The translations under genes were made by a program, and so were the position numbers. From the NCBI GenBank assembly GCA_011959925.1, contig BLMD01000418.1, forward strand, positions 1-63,563: a stretch of DNA of 63,563 nt. Direction: 5' to 3'. Under the pieces are notes generated by a model. The model was not told the DNA's origin. It did not search any database and saw only the letters and a list, made by a program, of their open reading frames with translations. Position 1 is the first letter of the stretch. Each line of letters opens with the position of its first letter. Origin of the DNA: Lachnospiraceae bacterium (GTDB taxonomy: Bacteria > Bacillota > Clostridia > Lachnospirales > Lachnospiraceae). Positions 16,440 to 24,263 of the stretch are shown here, piece after piece.

Positions 16440-17255
16440 CTAAACTTCCTCCTGCAGCAGAAAATGCTTATACGGAACCGTAAGAACAATCGGGTGGTTG
16501 ATTCCGTGATACCAGACGCCGTCTTCCCCATAACACGTCCCATGGTCGGAACAGCAGATGACAAATGTCTTCCCCTTTTTGCAAAACGCCGCAAACAGTT
16601 TTTCCAATTGTCCGTCTACATAACGCAGCGCTGCCGCATGAGACGCTCTGCTGTCTGTCTTCTCTCCGTCCGTATAAAAATAATTGGGATAATGCAGCGC
16701 GGAAATATTGAGATACATCAGGATGTTCGTATCCCCGGTCATCTGCTCTAACCGGCGCACGGCAAATTGAATCTGATGCCCGGCAGATTCTTTTACCCGG
16801 CATCCAAACGACGGCTTCCAGTAACTGTGCTTAAAATACGAAGGCATGACGCGCCCCACATCCGTCCGTTTATCAAAAAAACTGACGCCGCCGATACAGT
16901 ACGTGTCATAGCCTTCCCGCGCGAGCCCTTCGATCCAGGTCGCACCCCGAAACGCATACGAACCCGCCGGCGCTTTGCGTCCCATGCCGATGTCTGCCGA
17001 GAAAAAAAGCGTCTCACGTTTTTTCATATTGCAAACACCCTCTTCTATGGGAAAAAATCCGGCAAACATCGCCTGATGCGAAGGGTACGTAAAATTTCCC
17101 GGCGCCTGGCATTTTTTCCATCTGCCGTAACGGTTTAGTACCGGCGTGCCCCCGCTTTCCTGCTCCTCAAACGCCACGTCATACCGCAGGGAATCTATGC
17201 ACACAAATAATATGTGGCACGTTCCCACAATCTGATTCATATCCGTTTTCTGCAT
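16440..17255 (-). CDS. STM4013-family hydrolase (alkaline phosphatase/sulfatase superfamily)
   Basis: A 271-residue hydrolase of the alkaline phosphatase fold. Metal and nucleophile motifs: FVCIDSLRYD near residue 20 (first metal Asp), GNFTYPSHQAMFAG (Thr or Ser nucleophile position), and CCSDHGTCYGEDG near 235 with the Asp-His metal pair, then a His in WYHGINH. These match the sulfatase/phosphopentomutase-like core without a signal peptide, so it acts in the cytoplasm. It lies one base before the STM4012 gene and 56 bases after the ATP-grasp gene. The ribosome site GGAG before the ATG at 17255 supports the start. Within this cluster it may cleave or transfer a phosphate or sulfate ester on the pathway intermediate; no experimental function is known to me. 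Confidence 0.82.
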   Translation of the reverse strand: MQKTDMNQIVGTCHILFVCIDSLRYDVAFEEQESGGTPVLNRYGRWKKCQAPGNFTYPSHQAMFAGFFPIEEGVCNMKKRETLFFSADIGMGRKAPAGSYAFRGATWIEGLAREGYDTYCIGGVSFFDKRTDVGRVMPSYFKHSYWKPSFGCRVKESAGHQIQFAVRRLEQMTGDTNILMYLNISALHYPNYFYTDGEKTDSRASHAAALRYVDGQLEKLFAAFCKKGKTFVICCSDHGTCYGEDGVWYHGINHPIVLTVPYKHFLLQEEV

Positions 17256-17311
17256 ACCATACCCTCTCCAAACAAACGTACATCCCGCCGTCTTTGGTCT
17301 GCGCTCCGCCT

Positions 17312-18367
17312 TCAGATTTCGGACAACCAGCGAATCTGTTCCTGATAAATACGGTTTTCCCCATAAATATCCCGGTAAATCAAATCTCCCTGCCCGTTCA
17401 TTTCAATGATTCTCGGACGCATCGTCCCTTTTTCCAGTAAAAGATCGATTCCCGCCATATGCATACCGAAAGAAGGAAACGCCGCTTCTTCTTCCAGACA
17501 GCCGCAGTATGTATCATAAGCTTTCTGACATGTCGACGCAATATCGTGCAGTACCCTGTCATCCAATCCCAGCGCATCCACGCACACCGCCTGATTATTC
17601 AAATGCAGGTTTGTAATCGGTCCCATCGACTGCCGCGCTACCGCGGAAGTGATATGTCCGAGCTGACAGACGATCCGCAGATCATAGCATCTCCCGCGGA
17701 CAGCCGCTTTGGGATGCCATCGTTCTACCACGCAGCCCAAAGACAACAGCTGATCCAAAAGGTCCTGGATATCTGCCGCATCTTCCATACAGACCAGCCG
17801 TTTGGTGTTGACAAGCTGACTCTCTTCCAAACGACAGGACGTATACAGCTTCCTGCTTCCGGTAACCGGATGCAGGCGGAACGCCGCCACGCCCGCAGCG
17901 CCGGAAAAACATTCCGGCTTTACAAACACGCTGTAACACCGGCGTTCCCGCAGCACTTCTTCTAACTGCCGCGCCGTTTTTATTTCTTCGTGAAACATTT
18001 CCGTCACAGGAATGCCCCGCTCTTTCAACAGACGGTTTGTCTTCCTTTTCTGAAGCATCGCACAGATCGCCTCCGGAGAATTGAAAAAAATACTGTCTGC
18101 GTTTGCCAGATGACGCAGTTTCCTCCGGTATTCGTGTAACTGCTCCTGCATCCGGGATAAACGGATAGTCGAATAAGAGGGCGGGTCTATTTTTACCGCC
18201 GCCCCCTTAAACATATCCAAATCAAACGTTTCCGTCACAATATTCCAATCCGCCGTACGAAACGGCACACCCAATGCTTTTGCGGCTGCTTCAAAAAAAA
18301 GAGTCCGCTTGGAAGACGGATCCCCGATTAACACAACCGTCCGTTTTGCCTGCTTTACCGCTTCCAT
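17312..18367 (-). CDS. STM4014-family ATP-grasp protein
   Basis: A 351-residue protein whose middle and C-terminal parts look like an ATP-grasp ligase: RLLKERGIPVTEMF, SVFVKPECFSGAAGVAAF (Lys and glycine-rich loop), CVVERWHPKAAVRGRCYDLRIVC, and the metal-binding end MHMAGIDLLLEKG with IIEMNGQGD. It would form an amide or similar bond by way of an acyl phosphate. The N-terminal 100 residues (VVLIGDPSSKRT) form the pre-ATP-grasp domain. Position between STM4015 and STM4013 is the same as in other such clusters. The 11-base gap from the LRR gene argues for one operon. Substrate unknown. Confidence 0.83.
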   Translation of the reverse strand: MEAVKQAKRTVVLIGDPSSKRTLFFEAAAKALGVPFRTADWNIVTETFDLDMFKGAAVKIDPPSYSTIRLSRMQEQLHEYRRKLRHLANADSIFFNSPEAICAMLQKRKTNRLLKERGIPVTEMFHEEIKTARQLEEVLRERRCYSVFVKPECFSGAAGVAAFRLHPVTGSRKLYTSCRLEESQLVNTKRLVCMEDAADIQDLLDQLLSLGCVVERWHPKAAVRGRCYDLRIVCQLGHITSAVARQSMGPITNLHLNNQAVCVDALGLDDRVLHDIASTCQKAYDTYCGCLEEEAAFPSFGMHMAGIDLLLEKGTMRPRIIEMNGQGDLIYRDIYGENRIYQEQIRWLSEI

Positions 18368-18378
18368 AGAACTGCCGC

Positions 18379-19263
18379 CTACTCGGTCAGCATGGCATAA
18401 TAATAAAGCTCCCCGCCGTCCTCGTCTGCTTCCTGCTGCTCGCTTACATTTGCTTCTATGCCGGGAAGATTTTGTATCTGCTGCATCATATCATCCGACA
18501 TAAAATGGTATTCCAATTCCAGGCGTTTGATGTTCGGATACTGGGGCAGCTTGTCCAAAAGCATCCTGCCGCCGGCATCCGTCAGCGTGCCCATGGACAA
18601 ATCCAGCGTTGTGATCTGGCCCATGTATTTACAGTCCAAAACTGCTTCCGCCACTTCATCCTGGATTTCACTGTCTGTAAGCCCCAGATAGGTAAGCTTC
18701 GGAAAGTCGGATTTTGCCAGAAGCTCCTGAATCGATTCAAAACCTCCGTCAAATCCGTAGTCGTCTACGCCGATATACAGCAGCAATTTCTGCAGACCGG
18801 GCAGTTTGGCTTTTTGTATCGAGGACATCACGCTCTTAGGAAGACCGCCGCAGATAATTTCCAAATGATTCAGTTTCTCATGCACGATCGTTCCAAGCTT
18901 TAACTCGCTGCTTCCTTTGATCACCAGTTTCTCCAGCTGGGGCATCGCTTCCCAGAGCCTGGAATAATCCGCCTGAATAATCCAGGAAACTTCGCAGTCC
19001 TCATAATCCATATCTCCGAAAAACAGACTTTTGATATGAGAAAACGCTTCTTTATTTGCCACGATCCCATTTACGATCGCCTGTACGCCCTTTTCCTCAT
19101 CGCCTTCACTCTCTCCCCAGGGATCTCCCCAGGAACCAATCACGATCTCTTCCAGACCGGGCAGCTCGGCATCATTTATAATCTCCTGAAATAAATCCTT
19201 CGCCGTTTTCCCGCCTTCCTCATAATCTTCATATGTATACGCAAACCGCTTACTCCTGTACAT
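18379..19263 (-). CDS. STM4015-family leucine-rich-repeat protein
   Basis: First gene of the STM4011-4015 run, 294 residues. From about residue 80 on, the protein is made of leucine-rich repeats (LEKLVIKGSSELKLG, LNHLEIICGGLP, LTYLGLTDSEIQDEV, ITTLDLSMGTLTDAGGRML, IKRLELEYHFMSDDM) spaced by about 45-50 residues; the N-terminus is acidic (YTYEDYEEGGK). No signal peptide, so it stays in the cytoplasm and could act as a scaffold or substrate-binding protein for the radical SAM and ATP-grasp enzymes. I chose the ATG at 19263 because of its GGGAGGAG ribosome site; the frame runs on to 19347 without one. Promoter at 19362-19390. Confidence 0.82.
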   Translation of the reverse strand: MYRSKRFAYTYEDYEEGGKTAKDLFQEIINDAELPGLEEIVIGSWGDPWGESEGDEEKGVQAIVNGIVANKEAFSHIKSLFFGDMDYEDCEVSWIIQADYSRLWEAMPQLEKLVIKGSSELKLGTIVHEKLNHLEIICGGLPKSVMSSIQKAKLPGLQKLLLYIGVDDYGFDGGFESIQELLAKSDFPKLTYLGLTDSEIQDEVAEAVLDCKYMGQITTLDLSMGTLTDAGGRMLLDKLPQYPNIKRLELEYHFMSDDMMQQIQNLPGIEANVSEQQEADEDGGELYYYAMLTE

Positions 19264-19361
19264 AATTCTCCTCCCATTCCTCGTTTGATTTCCGGCGTTC
19301 CTTCCTGCATGCTTGAAAACGAACCCCGGAACGGTTATTGTCTCCATTGTTTTATAGTTTT

Positions 19362-19390
19362 ATTTTATGCCATTGAAAAACGAATTGCAA
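19362..19390 (-). promoter_or_regulatory. Predicted promoter of the STM4015-STM4011 operon
   Basis: TTGCAA (19385-19390), 17-base spacer, TAAAAT (19362-19367), about 100 bases before the LRR gene start. The 212-base gap between this operon and the next (19264-19475) shows no other gene and no obvious terminator hairpin. Confidence 0.55.
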
Positions 19391-19475
19391 GGTGAAATAC
19401 TCTGATCTGATTTGCATCGGCAAAGAAAATATGATTGGCTTTGATCAGGATGACAGTCTATGTATTCTCTTTTCT

Positions 19476-20591
19476 TTATAAGAAACAGCATCCCCCATCC
19501 TCTTTCGTTAAGCTGTTATGCGTACACGGACGGCACAATGGTCCCAGCACTGTATGATTCTGCCGGGCAATTTCGGCAGCCTCATGTACAACCTCCAATA
19601 AAAATTCCACTTTGGGAGCAGGATAGCGCTCCATGAATGTGCCCTGCGCGGGGACAAATGCGCTCAATACCGGAATGCAGCCGCAGGCTGCCAGCTCCCT
19701 GACACCCGCCAGCGTATCTTCCTTATCTTCCAGGCCAACCACTAGGGAAGACCGGATTTTTCCCTGCCCGAACACCGCCACTGCTTTTCGGATAAACTGC
19801 ATATACCGTTCTTTTCCGATGGCATATTTCTCCGGGATATATGTTTTCCTAACATTTTCGTTATAAAGTTCCAGGTTAACGGACAGAGTGGAAATCCCAC
19901 AGTCCTCATGAAGATATTTTAGAAAATCTTCATAAGCACTTTCATCATTTCGGTCTGCATAAAGTCCCCGCGGCGAAAGCATAACGTCAAATTCATACTC
20001 TGCATACTTGCGAGGGAAAAAGCGATAGACCCGGTTCAGATATTCATAACTTTCTGCTTCCGTTTTCGGCGTCCCCCCACTAATCAAAACATGCCTTGGC
20101 GGATGATTGAGATCCCTGAGCGCCGCCTCCACAGCCTGTTCCAACGTCTCTATCGGGATTTCCCTGTATTTCTGGTTATTGCAAGTGCAGAACTGGCAAT
20201 GAAATTCGCAGCCACGTACTGGAGAAATCCGCATCCGATCCGCATGAACCATCACCAAATCCCGGATAGGCGTTCCGTCTTCCAGCCGCATATTATTTAA
20301 AGCAAATTGCGGCACGGGCATGATCTCGATCTGCAGTGCAAGGACACTGTCCTCTTTTTTAAGTACAAATCGATCCTCTATCCTGTCAATGGAAAAAGGA
20401 GTCGTATCAAACCGGACCGGCACATTCGCATAAAATGCATCCCCTGCCGCTATGACGATACCGCCGGTCGTTGCATAATCTGCAAAGGAAACATGACCAA
20501 ACCTGTTCTTTGACATATGCTCTCTGGCCTTTTCCGTAAATACGGCCCCGTTTTGCATCAATTGTATTTTCATCTCGGTATATTGCATCAT
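19476..20591 (-). CDS. Radical SAM protein of the accessory operon
   Basis: A 371-residue radical SAM enzyme. The cluster motif is C128-x3-C132-x2-C135 (CEFHCQFC), placed unusually late after a 120-residue N-terminal domain rich in beta predictions (FGHVSFADYATTGGIVI). ISGGTPKTE is the GGE-like motif and SVNLELYNE and SLVVGLED follow the usual barrel order. The C-terminus adds C353-x2-C356 (LCRPC) and ends with CCFL; these Cys may bind another cluster or the substrate. The start overlaps the stop of the toroid gene (ATGATG), so the two are translationally coupled. It is the last gene of the operon that includes the NACHT protein. I do not recognise the subfamily; tRNA, peptide and small-molecule substrates are all open. 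Confidence 0.75.
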   Translation of the reverse strand: MMQYTEMKIQLMQNGAVFTEKAREHMSKNRFGHVSFADYATTGGIVIAAGDAFYANVPVRFDTTPFSIDRIEDRFVLKKEDSVLALQIEIMPVPQFALNNMRLEDGTPIRDLVMVHADRMRISPVRGCEFHCQFCTCNNQKYREIPIETLEQAVEAALRDLNHPPRHVLISGGTPKTEAESYEYLNRVYRFFPRKYAEYEFDVMLSPRGLYADRNDESAYEDFLKYLHEDCGISTLSVNLELYNENVRKTYIPEKYAIGKERYMQFIRKAVAVFGQGKIRSSLVVGLEDKEDTLAGVRELAACGCIPVLSAFVPAQGTFMERYPAPKVEFLLEVVHEAAEIARQNHTVLGPLCRPCTHNSLTKEDGGCCFL

Positions 20592-22183
20592 TCCAGCCCC
20601 TTTGCCAGCCGATATTCTTTCAGCAATTCTATTGCCGCCAGCGTAACAGCACAGAAAGGCTTTTCCTTATCCGAAGGTGAATTCCAATGCCCGTGCTCAT
20701 GCTGCATATCCAGTACATGGCTGACTGCTTGTTCCAACAAAGCCCATTCCTCTTTTCGCAATGGCAACCCAAACATATTGTATCCCTGCAAAACAGTGAA
20801 TGCAGCTATCATATCCGGATAGCTCTGCCACTGGTACATTCCGACAGAATATTGGAACGTACCGGGGGTCTGAAAGGAATATTTTCCGATCTTTCCTTTT
20901 ACATTTTTCTCTTCCTGCTTCCAGAATGCAAGAAAGTCCTGATAATACTTCCGTAGCTGTCCTCTTTCTTCCTCGTGCTGCCACCATACGGAAATGAGCG
21001 ACCTGCATACCCTTGCCGCGCTGACAATGACGTCGGCAACCGGATAATTTTCTACATGTTCCCCAAAATACGGTGCCCAAAGTGATTGTTTCTCCGTTAC
21101 AGCCGAATGTGTCTTAATATATGTATACGCGCTGTCGATACATGCACTGCATTTCACATAATATTCGTATGCTTCCCTGGCGTCGAATATCCCGCTTCCT
21201 TTACCGACTCCCATGGCGAACATTACCATTCTGGTACAATTTTCATTCGGCAGGGCAACCCCGGTGCTGCATTCCGTATCCAGCGCCTCACCATCGGGAT
21301 ATTCCTGCTCATAGCGGTAGATTCCATAACTGCCTGCAGGCTGCTGCATGCGGAATAAAAAATCCAGCCCGAACAGCACTGCGCCTTCCAATTCCCTGTC
21401 TTCTGCGGCAAATCGAATCTGCAAGTCGTCCTCCATAGCCTTGCGGTTACTGTAAAAATTACACAATGCCATAACAGCCAGGCAGGTCGCATCCACTGTA
21501 GGATGCTCCGCCTCCGGCTGATCCTCCAGCGGATAAAACCCACCGTGATCCCTGCCGTGATCCCTGCACTGGCATTCCAATATCTGCGCAACCAGATAAT
21601 CAAAACTATCCGATAATTCTTTCGAATCAATGCCGCATTCTCTGAGATACGTTCCACCGACGCATAAAAGCGATAATGCATCCGACGTGGCAGTTCCCGC
21701 CGCCTTTTTCCCGATCAGTCTGTCCTCTCCGCCGCATCTCAAAAAAGCCGGCAAGCCTTTCATCTGTTCTTTTTTTGCCAGATTCACCATATGGATGCAC
21801 CATCGGATTCCCTGAATTATCGCCGTCTTCTTTTCGTCCGTCTGCAAACCTTGTTCCCGAACCGCCTCCTTTTCACGAAAAAAATTTATTAAATTTTCCT
21901 GCGTAACCGTCCTGCCACACAGCTCAAGTTCAGAAGGAACCGTCCAATTTCCGCCATCCAGAAGAAAGCAGCCGGTCTGAAGCAATAATTTTTCTGCATA
22001 CTTGACGGAAACAGGCCGACTGCCTGCCGCTGTCTCCACCGCCAGTGCAAACTCATCCTCGTCAATCTCCCGACCCGAATGAAGATTCTGAAGCATCCAA
22101 AGTAAAAGCTTGTACTGAAGCTGAATCTCGGTCTCATTTGACCCATTTAAAAATAACGCATGTGCCAATATACTATCTTTCAC
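20588..22183 (-). CDS. Alpha/alpha-toroid (prenyltransferase/terpene-cyclase-fold) protein
   Basis: A 531-residue protein with repeats of the prenyltransferase/squalene-cyclase alpha/alpha-barrel type: HPTVDATCLAVMALCNFY, MQQPAGSYGIYRYE, SYPDMIAAFTVLQGYN and GHWNSPSDKEKPFCAVTLAAIELL, each a turn with Gly/Trp followed by a helix with DxT-x2-A spacing. The first 110 residues form a separate, probably winged-helix-like, region (EIDEDEFALAVETAAGSRPVSVKYAEKLL). I see no DxDD motif of terpene cyclases and no clear zinc triad of protein prenyltransferases, so catalysis is doubtful and a binding or scaffold role is possible. Coupled to the radical SAM gene by a 4-base overlap and preceded by the AAA gene with a 25-base gap. 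Confidence 0.65.
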   Translation of the reverse strand: MKDSILAHALFLNGSNETEIQLQYKLLLWMLQNLHSGREIDEDEFALAVETAAGSRPVSVKYAEKLLLQTGCFLLDGGNWTVPSELELCGRTVTQENLINFFREKEAVREQGLQTDEKKTAIIQGIRWCIHMVNLAKKEQMKGLPAFLRCGGEDRLIGKKAAGTATSDALSLLCVGGTYLRECGIDSKELSDSFDYLVAQILECQCRDHGRDHGGFYPLEDQPEAEHPTVDATCLAVMALCNFYSNRKAMEDDLQIRFAAEDRELEGAVLFGLDFLFRMQQPAGSYGIYRYEQEYPDGEALDTECSTGVALPNENCTRMVMFAMGVGKGSGIFDAREAYEYYVKCSACIDSAYTYIKTHSAVTEKQSLWAPYFGEHVENYPVADVIVSAARVCRSLISVWWQHEEERGQLRKYYQDFLAFWKQEEKNVKGKIGKYSFQTPGTFQYSVGMYQWQSYPDMIAAFTVLQGYNMFGLPLRKEEWALLEQAVSHVLDMQHEHGHWNSPSDKEKPFCAVTLAAIELLKEYRLAKGLE

Positions 22184-22208
22184 GTTTTATCCCTTCCTAC
22201 TTTTTTAC

Positions 22209-23255
22209 TTACAAAACCGACAGAAGCAACCGCAGGGAAGGCACGTAAGGAGCCGGTCTGCGTACAAATTCCTTACTTTCTATGATATACTCCGGAATGC
22301 CGGTAGACGCCAGCAAATCAACAGCAGCAAACGGATACAGGATCTCTTCCTTAAATGTCTGCTCGCTCATGGAAATCCCACTGTTTTTTGCCAGTTCATA
22401 CAGCTCCGTATCCGTAAATCCTGTCGCTATGCCGTTCCCTTTCGGATACATCTCGCGTAAATATTCGCATAGCATGTCCCAAAACTTTTTCTGGTTTTGA
22501 TCCAGCTGCAGAGTCTGGTCTTGACAAAGGAAATCACGAAACGTTTCTATTGTCAGATATGCTGCCTCGCCGTTATAACGAACGTACCTGTCATCCGCAA
22601 CAATCTTCTGAAACAAAGAAAAAATACCACGGAAACTATTTACGGACTTCATCCATTCCGGCGCCAGATAATCGATCAGCTCCGGCTCCATTACCTGGTC
22701 GATCTGAAAGTCCTCCAGATCCAGAAAATGCTTAAACCGCTGTTCCAGAACGCCCCTTAGGAACGCCTGATCAATGTCTTCAAAATGCAACAACGGAACT
22801 GTATACTTCAGGCAGCCGCTGATCGCCGGATTCCGCAGTGAATAATCGCCAAGCAGGATGGCCTTGCATTCGTTTTCGTCCAAATACTCCGCAAGCAATT
22901 TGAGCCCTTTCCTCAATTTTTTCACAGGCGTCTTGATATCCGCTTCGTCTACCACCAGCGTATCTCCCGGAAAATCTTCCATTATCTCCGGATCCTCCGC
23001 AATACCTTTGACTGTCAAAAACGTGCTTCCCGCCGGAACGGGAATCCTTTGATTATTGATCATATAATTGACCAGAAACGTCTTCCCTGTTCCCAAAGGC
23101 TGTGAAATCGTCAAAACCTGACGGGGCTTTAATCCGTCCGTCAGCCCCTGCATTTCTTCAATCGTTTTTTCTCGCCCGTAAAACGGAACCTGATATGCCG
23201 CCGAATAAGAAAACAGCTGTTCCTTGCAGGCTTTCAAATCTCTATTCGTAATCAT
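22209..23255 (-). CDS. AAA-type ATPase of the accessory operon
   Basis: A 348-residue P-loop ATPase. Walker A is QPLGTGKT at residues 52-59, with Gln in place of the usual first Gly; Walker B is TLVVDEAD near 100; a sensor-like segment (CKAILLGDYSLRNP) follows. The C-terminal 150 residues are helical and hold a probable winged-helix region (FTDTELYELAKNSGISMSEQTF). The architecture is like STAND/AAA switch ATPases or ATP-dependent loaders. It lies 3 bases after the degenerate ATPase-like gene, with which it seems to pair (similar length and order, Walker region at the same place). No family name can be given with confidence. Confidence 0.7.
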   Translation of the reverse strand: MITNRDLKACKEQLFSYSAAYQVPFYGREKTIEEMQGLTDGLKPRQVLTISQPLGTGKTFLVNYMINNQRIPVPAGSTFLTVKGIAEDPEIMEDFPGDTLVVDEADIKTPVKKLRKGLKLLAEYLDENECKAILLGDYSLRNPAISGCLKYTVPLLHFEDIDQAFLRGVLEQRFKHFLDLEDFQIDQVMEPELIDYLAPEWMKSVNSFRGIFSLFQKIVADDRYVRYNGEAAYLTIETFRDFLCQDQTLQLDQNQKKFWDMLCEYLREMYPKGNGIATGFTDTELYELAKNSGISMSEQTFKEEILYPFAAVDLLASTGIPEYIIESKEFVRRPAPYVPSLRLLLSVL

Positions 23256-23258
23256 CGC

Positions 23259-24263
23259 CTAGTTCTTCTCCTTTGTTCGATTAATTGTCAGCTTATACGG
23301 CACTTCCGAGTCTTCTCCGTCCAGATATTCAATAATTTCCTCTTCTACCTTTTCCATGATCTCATTCAAAGTCAGTGCCTTGTCGTACACGCGTGTAATA
23401 AACTCCTGTTCAAACACGTTGCCGATCGAAGCATCTGAAAAATCCGAAAGCTTATATGTGCTCATCAGCATGCCGAATATTTCCGCCGCCGAATATTGCT
23501 TGTAAATAATATCCTTATACGGGCGTTCATATACCTGCCTCATCATAGAAAACATCTTAGGCGTCAGAAAAAACACTTCACGTACCGCCGCCGGTGCAAC
23601 GTCCTTCCCGTCAAAGATATTTTTTATGATTCCCACGAACTCCAGCAGGCTGTCTTCCTCTGCCTTCCTTGGAAACAGATACAGGAATACGGTCTGTATC
23701 TGAAAATTATGAAGAAAATAATTCAGGCAGTCCGTAACATCCATCCTTGAAAAAAACGGAAACTTTTCGTAAAATTTCTTTCGATTATCCTCACATTCTT
23801 TTAACTCCCTTCTTTTTTCGCGCAAATGCCCTCTCCATGGCTTCTCTCCGGTATCCTCAAATTCAAAAACATCATACATATAGAGTTCCTGGAGCGACTG
23901 CTCCATCATAATGGCAATCATGCCGCTTGCCATCTTCCACTTAATTTGAAAAATAAAATCTTTTTCTACAAGATCTCCATCCTGAAAATCATCCGCCTCA
24001 AAATCAAACATGACAGTCAAGTTCAGCCTGTTGTACCGAATATCGTCTGCCATATACCGATAAAGCGTACTGGCTCCCCACCCAGGCTGAACCTGTATGT
24101 CAACCAGCTGGTTTGTCGCAATCGCTTTCCGTATCTCCTGGGCGCGGCTCTGAGAAATTCTAGCTAATCTTATGTTTTTTTCATCCAAAGGAATTAAATG
24201 AGGAAAATTATACTCTTCTAAACCGACCAGTTCCTTCCAATATAAAAAATTGCTTTTACTCAT
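23259..24263 (-). CDS. ATPase-like protein with degenerate P-loop
   Basis: A 334-residue protein in which the segment QPGWGASTLYRYM at residues 59-71 lines up by position with the Walker A of the next gene's product, but the catalytic Lys is replaced by Ala (G-W-G-A-S-T). FDFEADDFQDGD later takes the place of other acidic motifs. The rest is helical and charged (EDNRKKFYEKFPFFSRMD, IMEKVEEEIIEYLDG). It probably folds like its neighbour and acts as a non-hydrolysing partner. The start overlaps the end of the NACHT gene by 4 bases (ATGA), and the stop lies 3 bases before the next gene, so it is made in step with both. Function otherwise unrecognised. Confidence 0.6.
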   Translation of the reverse strand: MSKSNFLYWKELVGLEEYNFPHLIPLDEKNIRLARISQSRAQEIRKAIATNQLVDIQVQPGWGASTLYRYMADDIRYNRLNLTVMFDFEADDFQDGDLVEKDFIFQIKWKMASGMIAIMMEQSLQELYMYDVFEFEDTGEKPWRGHLREKRRELKECEDNRKKFYEKFPFFSRMDVTDCLNYFLHNFQIQTVFLYLFPRKAEEDSLLEFVGIIKNIFDGKDVAPAAVREVFFLTPKMFSMMRQVYERPYKDIIYKQYSAAEIFGMLMSTYKLSDFSDASIGNVFEQEFITRVYDKALTLNEIMEKVEEEIIEYLDGEDSEVPYKLTINRTKEKN

